Part shown: positions 13,154-18,680 of the stretch, piece by piece | Numbering within the stretch: the stretch's first letter is position 1 | Layout of the letters: each line of letters begins with the position of its first letter | Origin: a virus | Length of the DNA stretch: 23,872 nt | Direction: 5' to 3' (one strand) | IMG/VR virus record: IMGVR_UViG_3300022744_000098 | Span: 1-23,872 of that record | Translations under genes and position numbers: made by a program | Notes under the pieces: model-generated | Databases searched by the model: none | Told to the model about the DNA's origin: nothing | What the model saw: only the letters and a program-made list of their open reading frames with translations

Positions 13154-14103
13154 AGGTCATTACTCAGGCGATCGGGGATTCGTGGGCACTGTATCATGGG
13201 GATACGGTGGACGTGGCGCGAGGCATGCCGGACCGAAGCGTGGACTTCTCCGTCTTCTCGCCCCCGTTCGCGTCGCTCTACACCTACTCAGCAAGCGCCC
13301 GCGACCTCGGCAACGTGCGCGACGACGGCGAGTTCTTCGCCCACTACGACTACCTGATCGCCGAGACCGCCCGCGTCATGCGCCCCGGACGCCTCGTCGC
13401 GATCCACTGCATGACCATGCCGACATCGAAGGAGCGCGACGGCTACATCGGACTGCGCGACTTCCGAGGCGACATCATTCGCGCATACCAGAAACACGGC
13501 TTCATCTTCCACTCGGAGGTGTGCATCTGGAAGGATCCGGTCACGGCCATGCAGCGTACCAAGGCGCTCGGGCTCCTGCACAAGACCATCCGCAAAGACT
13601 CCGCCATGAGCCGGCAGGGGCTGGCCGACTACATGGTCATCATGCGGACGCCTGGCACCAACGAGACCCCGATCGCGCACACGCACGAAGGGTTCCCGGT
13701 GGAGCGGTGGCAGCGGTACGCGAGCGCGGTGTGGGCAACGCGAGGGCCCGACGACGACGAGGGCTTCGCGACCATCCTCGGGACCACGGATCCGCGCGAC
13801 GACTCGAGCACCATCAACCCGAGCGACACCCTGCAATACCGCAGCGCTCGCGAGCACGACGACGAGCGCCACATCTGCCCGTTGCAACTCGGCGTCATCC
13901 GGCGATGCATCCGACTCTGGACGAACCCGGGCGATGTTGTGTGGTCTCCGTTCGCCGGCATCGGCAGTGAGGGCTACGTGGCGATCCAGGAGGGGCGGCG
14001 CTTCGTGGGCGCCGAGCTGAAGCGGAGCTACTACGAGCAGGCCGCGCGCAACCTCATGTCCGCCAAGCCTCCGCAGGCCAGCCTCTTCGCGGGGCTCGCA
14101 TGA
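13150..14103 (+). CDS. DNA methyltransferase, beta-class (N6-adenine or N4-cytosine)
   Basis: The 317-residue protein carries motif IV SPPF (37-40) near the N-terminus and the SAM-binding FAGIGS (268-273) near the C-terminus, giving the IV...I order of beta-class amino-methyltransferases. The SPPF form is more typical of N4-cytosine or some N6-adenine enzymes, so the base is left open. The middle region (about 110-230) would hold the target-recognition domain, here with RYASAVWATRG and many charged residues. The ATG at 13150 overlaps the helicase stop (ATGA). It probably protects phage DNA from host restriction or sets a regulatory methyl mark. Confidence 0.93.
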   Translation: MKVITQAIGDSWALYHGDTVDVARGMPDRSVDFSVFSPPFASLYTYSASARDLGNVRDDGEFFAHYDYLIAETARVMRPGRLVAIHCMTMPTSKERDGYIGLRDFRGDIIRAYQKHGFIFHSEVCIWKDPVTAMQRTKALGLLHKTIRKDSAMSRQGLADYMVIMRTPGTNETPIAHTHEGFPVERWQRYASAVWATRGPDDDEGFATILGTTDPRDDSSTINPSDTLQYRSAREHDDERHICPLQLGVIRRCIRLWTNPGDVVWSPFAGIGSEGYVAIQEGRRFVGAELKRSYYEQAARNLMSAKPPQASLFAGLA

Positions 14104-14156
14104 CCGACTACCTCAAGACGCGCACGGGCCGGCTCTACTGCGACGATGGGAGGTAG
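14100..14156 (+). CDS. Possible 18-residue peptide
   Basis: The ATG at 14100 overlaps the methyltransferase stop (ATGA) and reads MTDYLKTRTGRLYCDDGR to a TAG at 14154. Its end contains the GGGAGG ribosome site of the next gene, so it may be a coupling peptide or a decayed gene. Real translation is uncertain. Confidence 0.3.
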   Translation: MTDYLKTRTGRLYCDDGR

Positions 14157-14159
14157 CCA

Positions 14160-14714
14160 ATGCCGATCCGACCTGAGCAGCGCCGCCTCTACCCGCCGCC
14201 GGCCGAGTGGCGCAAGATCCGCAAAGCCATCCTGGAGCGCGCGGGCAACGCGTGCGAGTGCCGCGGGGAGTGCGGGCACGAGCACGACGGCGGGGCGGCG
14301 TGCGAGGGCGACGGCCGATGCCTCGCGCCTCACGGCCAGACGCTGCACCGCTACGAGTACGATCGCGTCCGCCCTGTCGGCTGGATCGACACCTGGGACA
14401 CCGAGCCCGACTCGGGCGCGGACCTCGAGGCATGCGGCGTCACGCTGCGGCGCCGCGCCCTCGTTCGCGTCGTCCTCACGATCTCCCATCGCGACCACGA
14501 CCCGACGCACAACGACGAGGCGAACCTGCGCGCGCTCTGTCAGAGGTGCCAGGGACCGGGACGCGCTCCGGCGCCGCATGTTCGGAGGTGCGCCGTGAGC
14601 GAGACGTGTCCGAACTGCAGGGGGACCGGCGACACGTGGGAGCATGACCTGGATGGGGACTACGATCGCGTGCCGTGTCGCGAGTGCGACGGCACCGGGG
14701 AGGTGGAGGAATGA
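14160..14714 (+). CDS. HNH endonuclease-like protein, probably frameshifted near its CxxCH motif
   Basis: The ATG at 14160 follows GGGAGG by six bases. The protein shows EWRKIRKAILERAGNACE, paired cysteines, LTISHRDHD with the catalytic His (H110), N122 and LCQRC (126-130), the layout of phage HNH proteins. In relatives LCQRC is followed by His; here CAG gives Gln, and from 14551 the +1 frame has the coding bias (RDRDALRRRMFGGAP, stop at 14598). So the gene seems to have gained one base or lost two at 14549-14551. As sequenced the frame runs into the next gene, giving 184 residues. Nuclease activity is doubtful in this form. Confidence 0.65.
   Translation: MPIRPEQRRLYPPPAEWRKIRKAILERAGNACECRGECGHEHDGGAACEGDGRCLAPHGQTLHRYEYDRVRPVGWIDTWDTEPDSGADLEACGVTLRRRALVRVVLTISHRDHDPTHNDEANLRALCQRCQGPGRAPAPHVRRCAVSETCPNCRGTGDTWEHDLDGDYDRVPCRECDGTGEVEE
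14595..14714 (+). CDS. DnaJ-type zinc-finger mini protein, 39 aa
   Basis: A GTG at 14595 with CGGAGG seven bases upstream starts a 39-residue protein that has CPNCRGTG and CRECDGTG, two CxxCxGxG zinc knuckles. It ends in an ATGA overlap (14711-14714). The start overlaps the predicted end of the frame-corrected HNH gene (GTGA, 14595-14598), which supports it as a separate gene. Function is unknown; it is a second, shorter relative of the protein at 5895-6143. Confidence 0.6.
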   Translation: MSETCPNCRGTGDTWEHDLDGDYDRVPCRECDGTGEVEE

Positions 14715-15076
14715 GCCCAGCGGTCAAACAGAGGTCGCAGATCCGGGAGCTGCTCGCGCACCCGCGCTGCAACGAAGAGATCCGCGTGAGCCTTGCCGAG
14801 GCGCGGCGCGTGCTCGACGCCCACCGGGTCCTCACCGCGCGGTGGGAGGTCCGGCTGATGCGCTACGCCGACGCGCTGCGGTTGGCAGACGAGCGTGCGG
14901 CGCGGGGTGAGACGCCGTTCCTGGACCTGCCGCGTGAGCGCAAGGCCGAGGCCGGCCGGGCCCTCAAGCGGCCGCGCACGGTCGAGGAACGGGACGCCCA
15001 CGCCGTCGCGTTCGTGGCGCCCGACTGGACGCGCGACCCAAGCCTGTTGCCCAAGCGGCCGCCGGGGCGACCGTGA
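14711..15076 (+). CDS. Hypothetical protein, 121 aa
   Basis: The ATG at 14711 overlaps the preceding stop (ATGA). The protein is helical, with RSQIRELLAHPRCNEEIR and an arginine-rich helix (ALRLADERAARGE), and a Pro-rich C-terminus ending KRPPGRP. No family was recognised; it may bind nucleic acid. Confidence 0.65.
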   Translation: MSPAVKQRSQIRELLAHPRCNEEIRVSLAEARRVLDAHRVLTARWEVRLMRYADALRLADERAARGETPFLDLPRERKAEAGRALKRPRTVEERDAHAVAFVAPDWTRDPSLLPKRPPGRP

Positions 15077-15368
15077 GCCCCAAGGCGGAACGGGACGGGC
15101 GTTCTTCGACGCCGTCCACGAGGAGATACAGCGCCAGGAGAGGGTGCGCGCGGCCGATCTCGCGGGTCAGTGGCGACCCACCGAAGCGCGCGCCGAGGAC
15201 CTGGAGAGGGAAGCCGCGGACGCTGACGCCAGGGCTAGGTACCACGCATCCGAGGCGATCCGCCTGTCCGCCTACGCCGAGCGCATGCGCGGCTCGGCGG
15301 TGGCGGGCAGGATCTCCCGGGACCGGGACCGGCTCCGCCAGCGGGCGATCGCGGGGGTGCTGCCGTGA
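15073..15368 (+). CDS. Hypothetical helical protein, apparent frameshift near 15097
   Basis: A GTG at 15073 overlaps the preceding stop and reads VSPKAERDG, but the coding bias then moves to the -1 frame, which reads AFFDAVHEEIQRQERV and continues as a charged helical protein to 15368. One extra G in the GGG run at 15097-15099 would join them. As sequenced, the gene is broken, or it starts at a GTG at 15144. The stop overlaps a GTG (15365-15368), typical of this operon. The corrected product would be about 98 residues, of unknown function. Confidence 0.55.
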
Positions 15369-15439
15369 GCGCCATTCACTACCGCGCGCCGCTGGGCTTT
15401 TCAAACGCCGGCCTGTTCAGTGATGCGCGGGCGCGCACC

Positions 15440-15459
15440 GGGCAAAACATGGGCAAAAC
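15440..15459 (+). repeat. Tandem GGGCAAAAC direct repeat
   Basis: GGGCAAAAC is present at 15440-15448 and 15451-15459, an 11-bp period equal to one helical turn, followed directly by CCGGGCCCGG. This is the form expected of a small activator or repressor site upstream of the promoter at 15491. Confidence 0.55.
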
Positions 15460-15490
15460 TCCGGGCCCGGTCGATTTGTGCGATTCCCGC

Positions 15491-15519
15491 TTGCGCGGGA
15501 TATCCCGCGCATGTAGGGT
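15491..15519 (+). promoter_or_regulatory. Predicted promoter with an 18-bp palindromic operator
   Basis: TTGCGC (15491-15496) and TAGGGT (15514-15519) are 17 bp apart. The perfect palindrome GCGCGGGATATCCCGCGC (15493-15510) fills the spacer, so a bound regulator would exclude RNA polymerase. The palindrome also pairs with a third TCCCGC copy at 15485-15490. The predicted start falls at or next to the ATG at 15526, so the mRNA is probably leaderless. The -10 match is modest. Confidence 0.55.
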
Positions 15520-15525
15520 TTGGAC

Positions 15526-15915
15526 ATGTACTTCGTTCGCGTTTGCAGTCGCCCGAAAGCCGACCTTAAGCACGGGTACTCGTACGCCATGGGTCGCCGC
15601 GGCGATCCGGAGGCGCGGGAACCGGGCCTCTCGGGATACATCGTGGACCTGCCGCGCGAGGGTGTGGCCGGAACGCGCGAAGAGGCGATCGAGGAAGCGG
15701 TCGAGGCGCTCGACGAGCGCATGTGCGTGATCGCACAGTCCGGTCACGACTACTCGCACGGTTGGTTTCTGGCTGTTTATCGTGGACGCCATGTCGGCGT
15801 GGGATGCGACCGCGAAGACTGCTTCGCCCCGATCGAGCTGATCGGGGCCTTCCGCATTCGCGACATTCCGTCGCTCAGCGACGCGATCGCCAAGGTCGCG
15901 AGCGTGATCCCGTGA
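15526..15915 (+). CDS. HicB-like protein
   Basis: The 129-residue protein begins MYFVRVCSRP. It has the HicB-type core: a strand pair followed by GLSGYIVDLPREGVAGTREE and then the helix EAIEEAVEALDERM, which matches the usual VPDLPGCxxxGxTxEEAxxxA pattern. It lacks a C-terminal DNA-binding domain; one is encoded by the next gene. No HicA-type toxin (a small Lys-rich dsRBD-like protein) was found on either side. It may be an antitoxin-derived regulator or an orphan that counters a host toxin. The start is taken as the ATG at 15526; a TTG at 15520 is in frame. Confidence 0.6.
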   Translation: MYFVRVCSRPKADLKHGYSYAMGRRGDPEAREPGLSGYIVDLPREGVAGTREEAIEEAVEALDERMCVIAQSGHDYSHGWFLAVYRGRHVGVGCDREDCFAPIELIGAFRIRDIPSLSDAIAKVASVIP

Positions 15916-16073
15916 CCGCCAAGAGGCGCACCCAGCCCGAGTCCGAGCGGAAGCGCGGGCAGCTGCTCCTGCGCCTCCCCGGCCCCGTGGTGGCCGCCCT
16001 GCGCGAGCGGGCGGCCCGGGAGGGGTGCACGATCTCGGCGCTGGTCGAGCGGGCGCTCGCGGCCTACGCGTAA
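15912..16073 (+). CDS. Ribbon-helix-helix protein, 53 aa
   Basis: The GTG at 15912 overlaps the HicB-like stop (GTGA). The small basic protein reads KRGQLLLRLPGPVVAALRE and then REGCTISALVERALAAYA, the strand-helix-helix of Arc/CopG repressors. Such proteins bind palindromes as dimers, and the 18-bp palindrome upstream of the operon is an obvious candidate site. Together with the HicB-like protein it looks like a HicB antitoxin split into two chains. Confidence 0.75.
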   Translation: MTAKRRTQPESERKRGQLLLRLPGPVVAALRERAAREGCTISALVERALAAYA

Positions 16074-16077
16074 AGAG

Positions 16078-16107
16078 GGCCCCTCGCGCCTTTCGGCGGG
16101 AGGGGCC
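16078..16107 (+). terminator. Intrinsic terminator-like hairpin of the rightward unit
   Basis: GGCCCCTC (16078-16085) pairs with GAGGGGCC (16100-16107) and CGCC with GGCG inside, with a TTTC loop (16091-16094) and one G-G mismatch. It lies five bases after the last rightward stop codon. No T-run follows, so it may need Rho or act in both directions, but its strength and position make a terminator role likely. Confidence 0.75.
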
Positions 16108-16208
16108 GGCACATGACTTTCGCCACGCCAGTGCCTAGGCGCCCGCCGCGTGATCCACTTCCGCGTCGGGGGAGGTTCGGCGCTCGGCCGGTGGAACCTC
16201 GTGAGAGT

Positions 16209-16257
16209 GGGACCGGGGAAGCGCGCTCCCGGTCCCGTCACGCCCCCGCGCCGGGGC
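16209..16257 (-). terminator. Paired hairpins at the end of the leftward late operon
   Basis: Two GC-rich hairpins lie just past the last late-gene stop (16264). One is GCCCC (16243-16247) with GGGGC (16253-16257). The stronger is GGGACCGGG (16209-16217) with CCCGGTCCC (16228-16236), nine perfect pairs enclosing GAAGCGCGCT. Neither has a T-run. They are the natural stop signal for leftward late transcription. The 100 bp between them and the rightward terminator holds no gene I can support. Confidence 0.6.
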
Positions 16258-16263
16258 GGGCTT

Positions 16264-16509
16264 CTACTTCGCCACCAGCGCCCGGACCGCCGCGTCCTTC
16301 GCCTCGAGGAGCTTCCTCAGTGCGACCGTGCGCTCGGGGTTGCGGGGCAGCGTGGCGACGATGCGCTCGGCGAGCTCGCCGAAGGGCTTGCTCGCGGCCT
16401 GGAGCATCGGCGGGAGGTGCTCGTAGGCGAAGAACTGCATGATGTGCTCGGCCGGGGGAGCGGTCGGGGCGGTGAAGGGGACGTCGTCCGCGGTGCGAGG
16501 GATGCTCAT
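16264..16509 (-). CDS. Acb2/Tad1-like small helical-hairpin protein (candidate anti-CBASS sponge)
   Basis: The 81-residue product starts at the ATG at 16509, which overlaps the endolysin stop and has GGAG eight bases upstream; an earlier in-frame start at 16557 is less likely. After a Pro/Ala-rich N-terminus (1-24) comes MQFFAYEHLPPML, LAERIVATLP and ERTVALRKLLEAKDAAVRAL. This pattern is shared by a widespread phage family that resembles the Acb2/Tad1 helical hairpin, which forms oligomers that bind cyclic nucleotides and block CBASS or Thoeris defence. The match is from memory of the family style, so the function is provisional. A late position is compatible with an inhibitor expressed with lysis genes. 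Confidence 0.55.
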   Translation of the reverse strand: MSIPRTADDVPFTAPTAPPAEHIMQFFAYEHLPPMLQAASKPFGELAERIVATLPRNPERTVALRKLLEAKDAAVRALVAK

Positions 16510-17384
16510 GCGTGAGGCTCCGGGGTTGGTGTCACCGTCGTGGCGACTGACCTGCAACTATGGTTATCATAGCAACCACGTCCTTCCGGTTGCCCGGCCG
16601 CGCGCTCGTCCAGGCTGGCCTCCACCACGTGCGTCCCATGCACCGGCCCGCCCATGTCGGGCTCCTCGCCCGGGAGCCCCAGGAGCGCACGGAAGGTCTC
16701 GAGCCCGCCGTTGACCAGGTTGAGGTCCACGTAGCCCGAGACGCCCGGGACCGTGTTCCCGGGCAGCCCCGGCCCGCCGCCGGAGTACTGCCACACCGCC
16801 GCCGCGGGCCAGGGCGGGACCGCCAGCGGGCGATCGGCGTCCGTCGGGCACCACGCCCCCACGTGCGAGTACTGCGCTACCCATAGCGGCCAGCGCGCGA
16901 GCTCTGCGACGTGACGCGCCCCGCGCCACTCGGAGCCGTACACGGGCGCCGTGTAGATCCCCGCGCGGTAGCCGCGGGCCTCGATGCGCTCGCACCACGC
17001 GACGATCCACTCGACGTACGCGTCCGGCCCTCCGAGGCGCGCGGCCGCGCCGCGTTCCTCGAGGTCGAGCCAGATCGGCAGCTCGCCGGGATCGTCCCCG
17101 AGCTCGCACGCGCGGTCGATGGCGTAGTCGGCCTGCTCGAGCGCCGCGCCTCGCACGCGAGCAAAGTGGTAGACGCCGACCGAGAGCCCCGCCATGCGCG
17201 CGCCCTCGATGTGCTCGCGGGTTCGCGGATCTGGGCTCCGCGCCTCGGAGGCCTTCGCGACGACCCCCCGAATCCGGCCCGGCGGACGCCCGAAGGCGGC
17301 TCCGGGGTCGTGCTCGACGACGCGGTCCCAGTCGATGCCCCGCTGCACGCTCGACACGTCGAGGAGGTAGATGCGCTCGGTCAC
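16506..17384 (-). CDS. GH25 family lysozyme, endolysin
   Basis: The 292-residue protein has the GH25 fold landmarks. DVSSVQRGIDW is at the N-terminus (D9), followed by VYHFAR (71-76), IWLDLEE with the catalytic pair D107/E109, GIYTAPVYG (142-150), LWVAQY (167-172) and AVWQY (196-200), ending in GYVDLNL (D220). It would cleave the beta-1,4 bond between MurNAc and GlcNAc in the host wall. There is no signal peptide, so release probably needs a holin. The C-terminal 60 residues are Gly/Cys-rich and may be a cell-wall-binding tail. A GTG start overlaps the previous stop (17381-17384). Confidence 0.93.
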   Translation of the reverse strand: MTERIYLLDVSSVQRGIDWDRVVEHDPGAAFGRPPGRIRGVVAKASEARSPDPRTREHIEGARMAGLSVGVYHFARVRGAALEQADYAIDRACELGDDPGELPIWLDLEERGAAARLGGPDAYVEWIVAWCERIEARGYRAGIYTAPVYGSEWRGARHVAELARWPLWVAQYSHVGAWCPTDADRPLAVPPWPAAAVWQYSGGGPGLPGNTVPGVSGYVDLNLVNGGLETFRALLGLPGEEPDMGGPVHGTHVVEASLDERAAGQPEGRGCYDNHSCRSVATTVTPTPEPHA

Positions 17385-17542
17385 GAGTCCCTCAGCCCGG
17401 GGAACTTCAGCTTCGCGTGCAGCGTCGCGAGCTCCTCGGCCGCGCGGAACATCGCCTCGCGATCGGGGCCGTCGTCGAGCTTCTCGGCGATGACGAGCGC
17501 GAGCTTGGCCAGGCTTTCGAGGACGGCGAGAAAGGCGCTCAC
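17381..17542 (-). CDS. Small helical protein of the lysis region, 53 aa
   Basis: A GTG at 17540-17542 overlaps the preceding stop (GTGA). The product has an N-terminal hydrophobic helix (FLAVLESLAKLALVIAEKL) and a second helix (FRAAEELATLHAKL). Its location next to the endolysin suggests a lysis-related or regulatory role, but the hydrophobic helix is amphipathic rather than a clear membrane span. A longer frame to 17638 is not supported. Confidence 0.55.
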   Translation of the reverse strand: MSAFLAVLESLAKLALVIAEKLDDGPDREAMFRAAEELATLHAKLKFPGLRDS

Positions 17543-17781
17543 GGCGCGCACCGGCCCGTGTACGTGCGGCCGTGGCTCTCGGCCACGCGCTTGCGGCAGG
17601 CCACGTAGCCCGGGCACGTCGACGACTGGAGCACGCACGCCTCGAGCTCGGCGCCGTAGGTAGCCGCCTCGATGGCCGTCTCGGGCTTCGGTGGGCGAGC
17701 GCAGCCGAAGAACACCACGGTGGCGATCCCGATGATGTTGCCCGCGATGCCGTGCACCGCCCAGATCTTCCAGTCCTTCAT
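17539..17781 (-). CDS. Membrane/lipoprotein-like lysis protein, 80 aa
   Basis: The ATG at 17781 overlaps the preceding stop. The protein begins MKDWKIWAVHGIAG, then a hydrophobic stretch IIGIATVVFFGCARPP whose Cys27 resembles a lipobox, followed by a periplasmic-looking part with several cysteines (CVLQSSTCPGYVACRKRV). This is the shape of an outer-membrane spanin subunit or of a small membrane lipoprotein. The lipobox is not perfect (FFGC), so the assignment is tentative. It sits between other membrane genes and the endolysin. Confidence 0.6.
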   Translation of the reverse strand: MKDWKIWAVHGIAGNIIGIATVVFFGCARPPKPETAIEAATYGAELEACVLQSSTCPGYVACRKRVAESHGRTYTGRCAP

Positions 17782-18236
17782 GGTATCGCTCCGATCATGT
17801 GGGCAACGGGGTAGGCACACGAGGCGAGAGAGGCGAGAAGCCCGGCGAAGGCGAGCGCCATCACGGCGCGCGTCGAGGCCGGCGAGTCGAGGCGCGCACG
17901 AGCCCGCGAGGTCCACGAGGGGGGCGAAAGCGTCTCGCGTTCCGTGGCGGGGATCTCCACGAGCTTCTCGAGGTGGCGCAGCATGGTGGCCATGCGGGCG
18001 TCGACGAGTCGCGCTCGCTCGTCCTCGCGTTCGTGCCGGCTGCGCACCTCCGCACGGAAGAGGCTCGCGTCCTGCTCGCGCTCTTCCGCCACCTGCGCGT
18101 GCTCGGCGAGCAGCGCGAGCGTGCGCGTGTGGGCCGCGAGGGTCTGGCGCGAGGCCTCCTCGGCGACGTTCACCAGGTCGTCGCGCAGGGCTCGGATGTC
18201 CCGCCAGTCCACGAGGGCCGTCCCGGGCGGGCTCAT
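17778..18236 (-). CDS. Coiled-coil protein with C-terminal membrane segment, 152 aa
   Basis: The ATG at 18236 overlaps the stop of the previous gene (ATGA). A long charged coiled coil (about 15-105, including HERE and EDERARLVDARM) leads to a C-terminal hydrophobic span (VMALAFAGLLASLASCAYPV, about 123-145) and a very short tail. The arrangement would fit an inner-membrane spanin-like or holin-associated protein in reverse orientation. No family was recognised. The longer open frame to 18677 overlaps the previous gene and is a shadow. Confidence 0.65.
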   Translation of the reverse strand: MSPPGTALVDWRDIRALRDDLVNVAEEASRQTLAAHTRTLALLAEHAQVAEEREQDASLFRAEVRSRHEREDERARLVDARMATMLRHLEKLVEIPATERETLSPPSWTSRARARLDSPASTRAVMALAFAGLLASLASCAYPVAHMIGAIP

Positions 18237-18640
18237 CGGTGGACCGCCCGGTACGCCTCGAGGGCGACCTGCAGCAGCGTCCCCAGCGCGACCAGGCCCG
18301 CGAGCAGCTTGGGCGGGATGACCCCGGTGAGCGACTTGACGAGGGTCGCTGTCCCGCTCGCCGAAGCGCTCGAGGTGGCCTCGATGCGCGCGAGGCGCGT
18401 CTCGTGCTCCCCGAGCTTCGCCTCTTGGGCGAGGTCCGTCTTGCTCGTGCGCGCGTCGAGCTCGGGGAGGCGCGCCGAAAGCCGGAGCACCTCGACGCGC
18501 AACTCGTCGAGCGCCGCAACGTACGGGTCGTCGCTCGCGCGCAGCTCCTCGAGCGACGACTTGCGCGGGATGGGCGTCGGCGCATCCTCGCGCGGCATGG
18601 GAGCGGGTCGCGGGAGCGTGGGAATGCGGTCGTCGTTCAT
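18233..18640 (-). CDS. Coiled-coil protein with C-terminal membrane segment, 135 aa (holin-like?)
   Basis: The ATG at 18640 has GGAG about nine bases upstream. A Pro-rich N-terminus (about 1-28) is followed by a coiled coil (LRVEVLRLSARLPELDARTS) and a C-terminal hydrophobic helix (KLLAGLVALGTLLQVAL, about 110-130). With only one clear span it does not match a classical holin, but its place next to the endolysin and its tail anchor are compatible with one. It is the first gene of the lysis group after a 40-bp gap. Confidence 0.65.
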   Translation of the reverse strand: MNDDRIPTLPRPAPMPREDAPTPIPRKSSLEELRASDDPYVAALDELRVEVLRLSARLPELDARTSKTDLAQEAKLGEHETRLARIEATSSASASGTATLVKSLTGVIPPKLLAGLVALGTLLQVALEAYRAVHR

Positions 18641-18680
18641 GCGGCGGCTCCGGGTGTGACAAACAATGTCCTAGCATGGC

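Larger units (their letters stand above)
15369..15525 (+). promoter_or_regulatory. Regulatory gap before the HicB-like gene
   Basis: This stretch contains a dispersed repeat element (CTTTTCAA at about 15397-15404), a direct repeat of GGGCAAAAC, the palindrome CCGGGCCCGG (15461-15470), an 18-bp palindrome and a probable promoter, each listed separately. A 121-codon frame from 15365 runs through it, but its bias is poor and it overlaps the next gene out of frame, so it is not called. Confidence 0.5.

Noticed and set aside
11711-14103. A complete restriction-modification or DISARM-like defence system
   Set aside because: Helicase and methyltransferase are present, but there is no nuclease or other DISARM core gene and the operon is otherwise phage replication genes.
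15365-15730. A 121-codon GTG frame overlapping the HicB-like gene
   Set aside because: It has the usual GTGA overlap at its start but poor codon bias, crosses the palindrome and promoter, and overlaps a better gene out of frame.
18641-18680. A terminator or promoter between fibre and lysis genes
   Set aside because: The 40-bp gap has no hairpin or -35/-10 pair; only a ribosome site for the next gene is visible.
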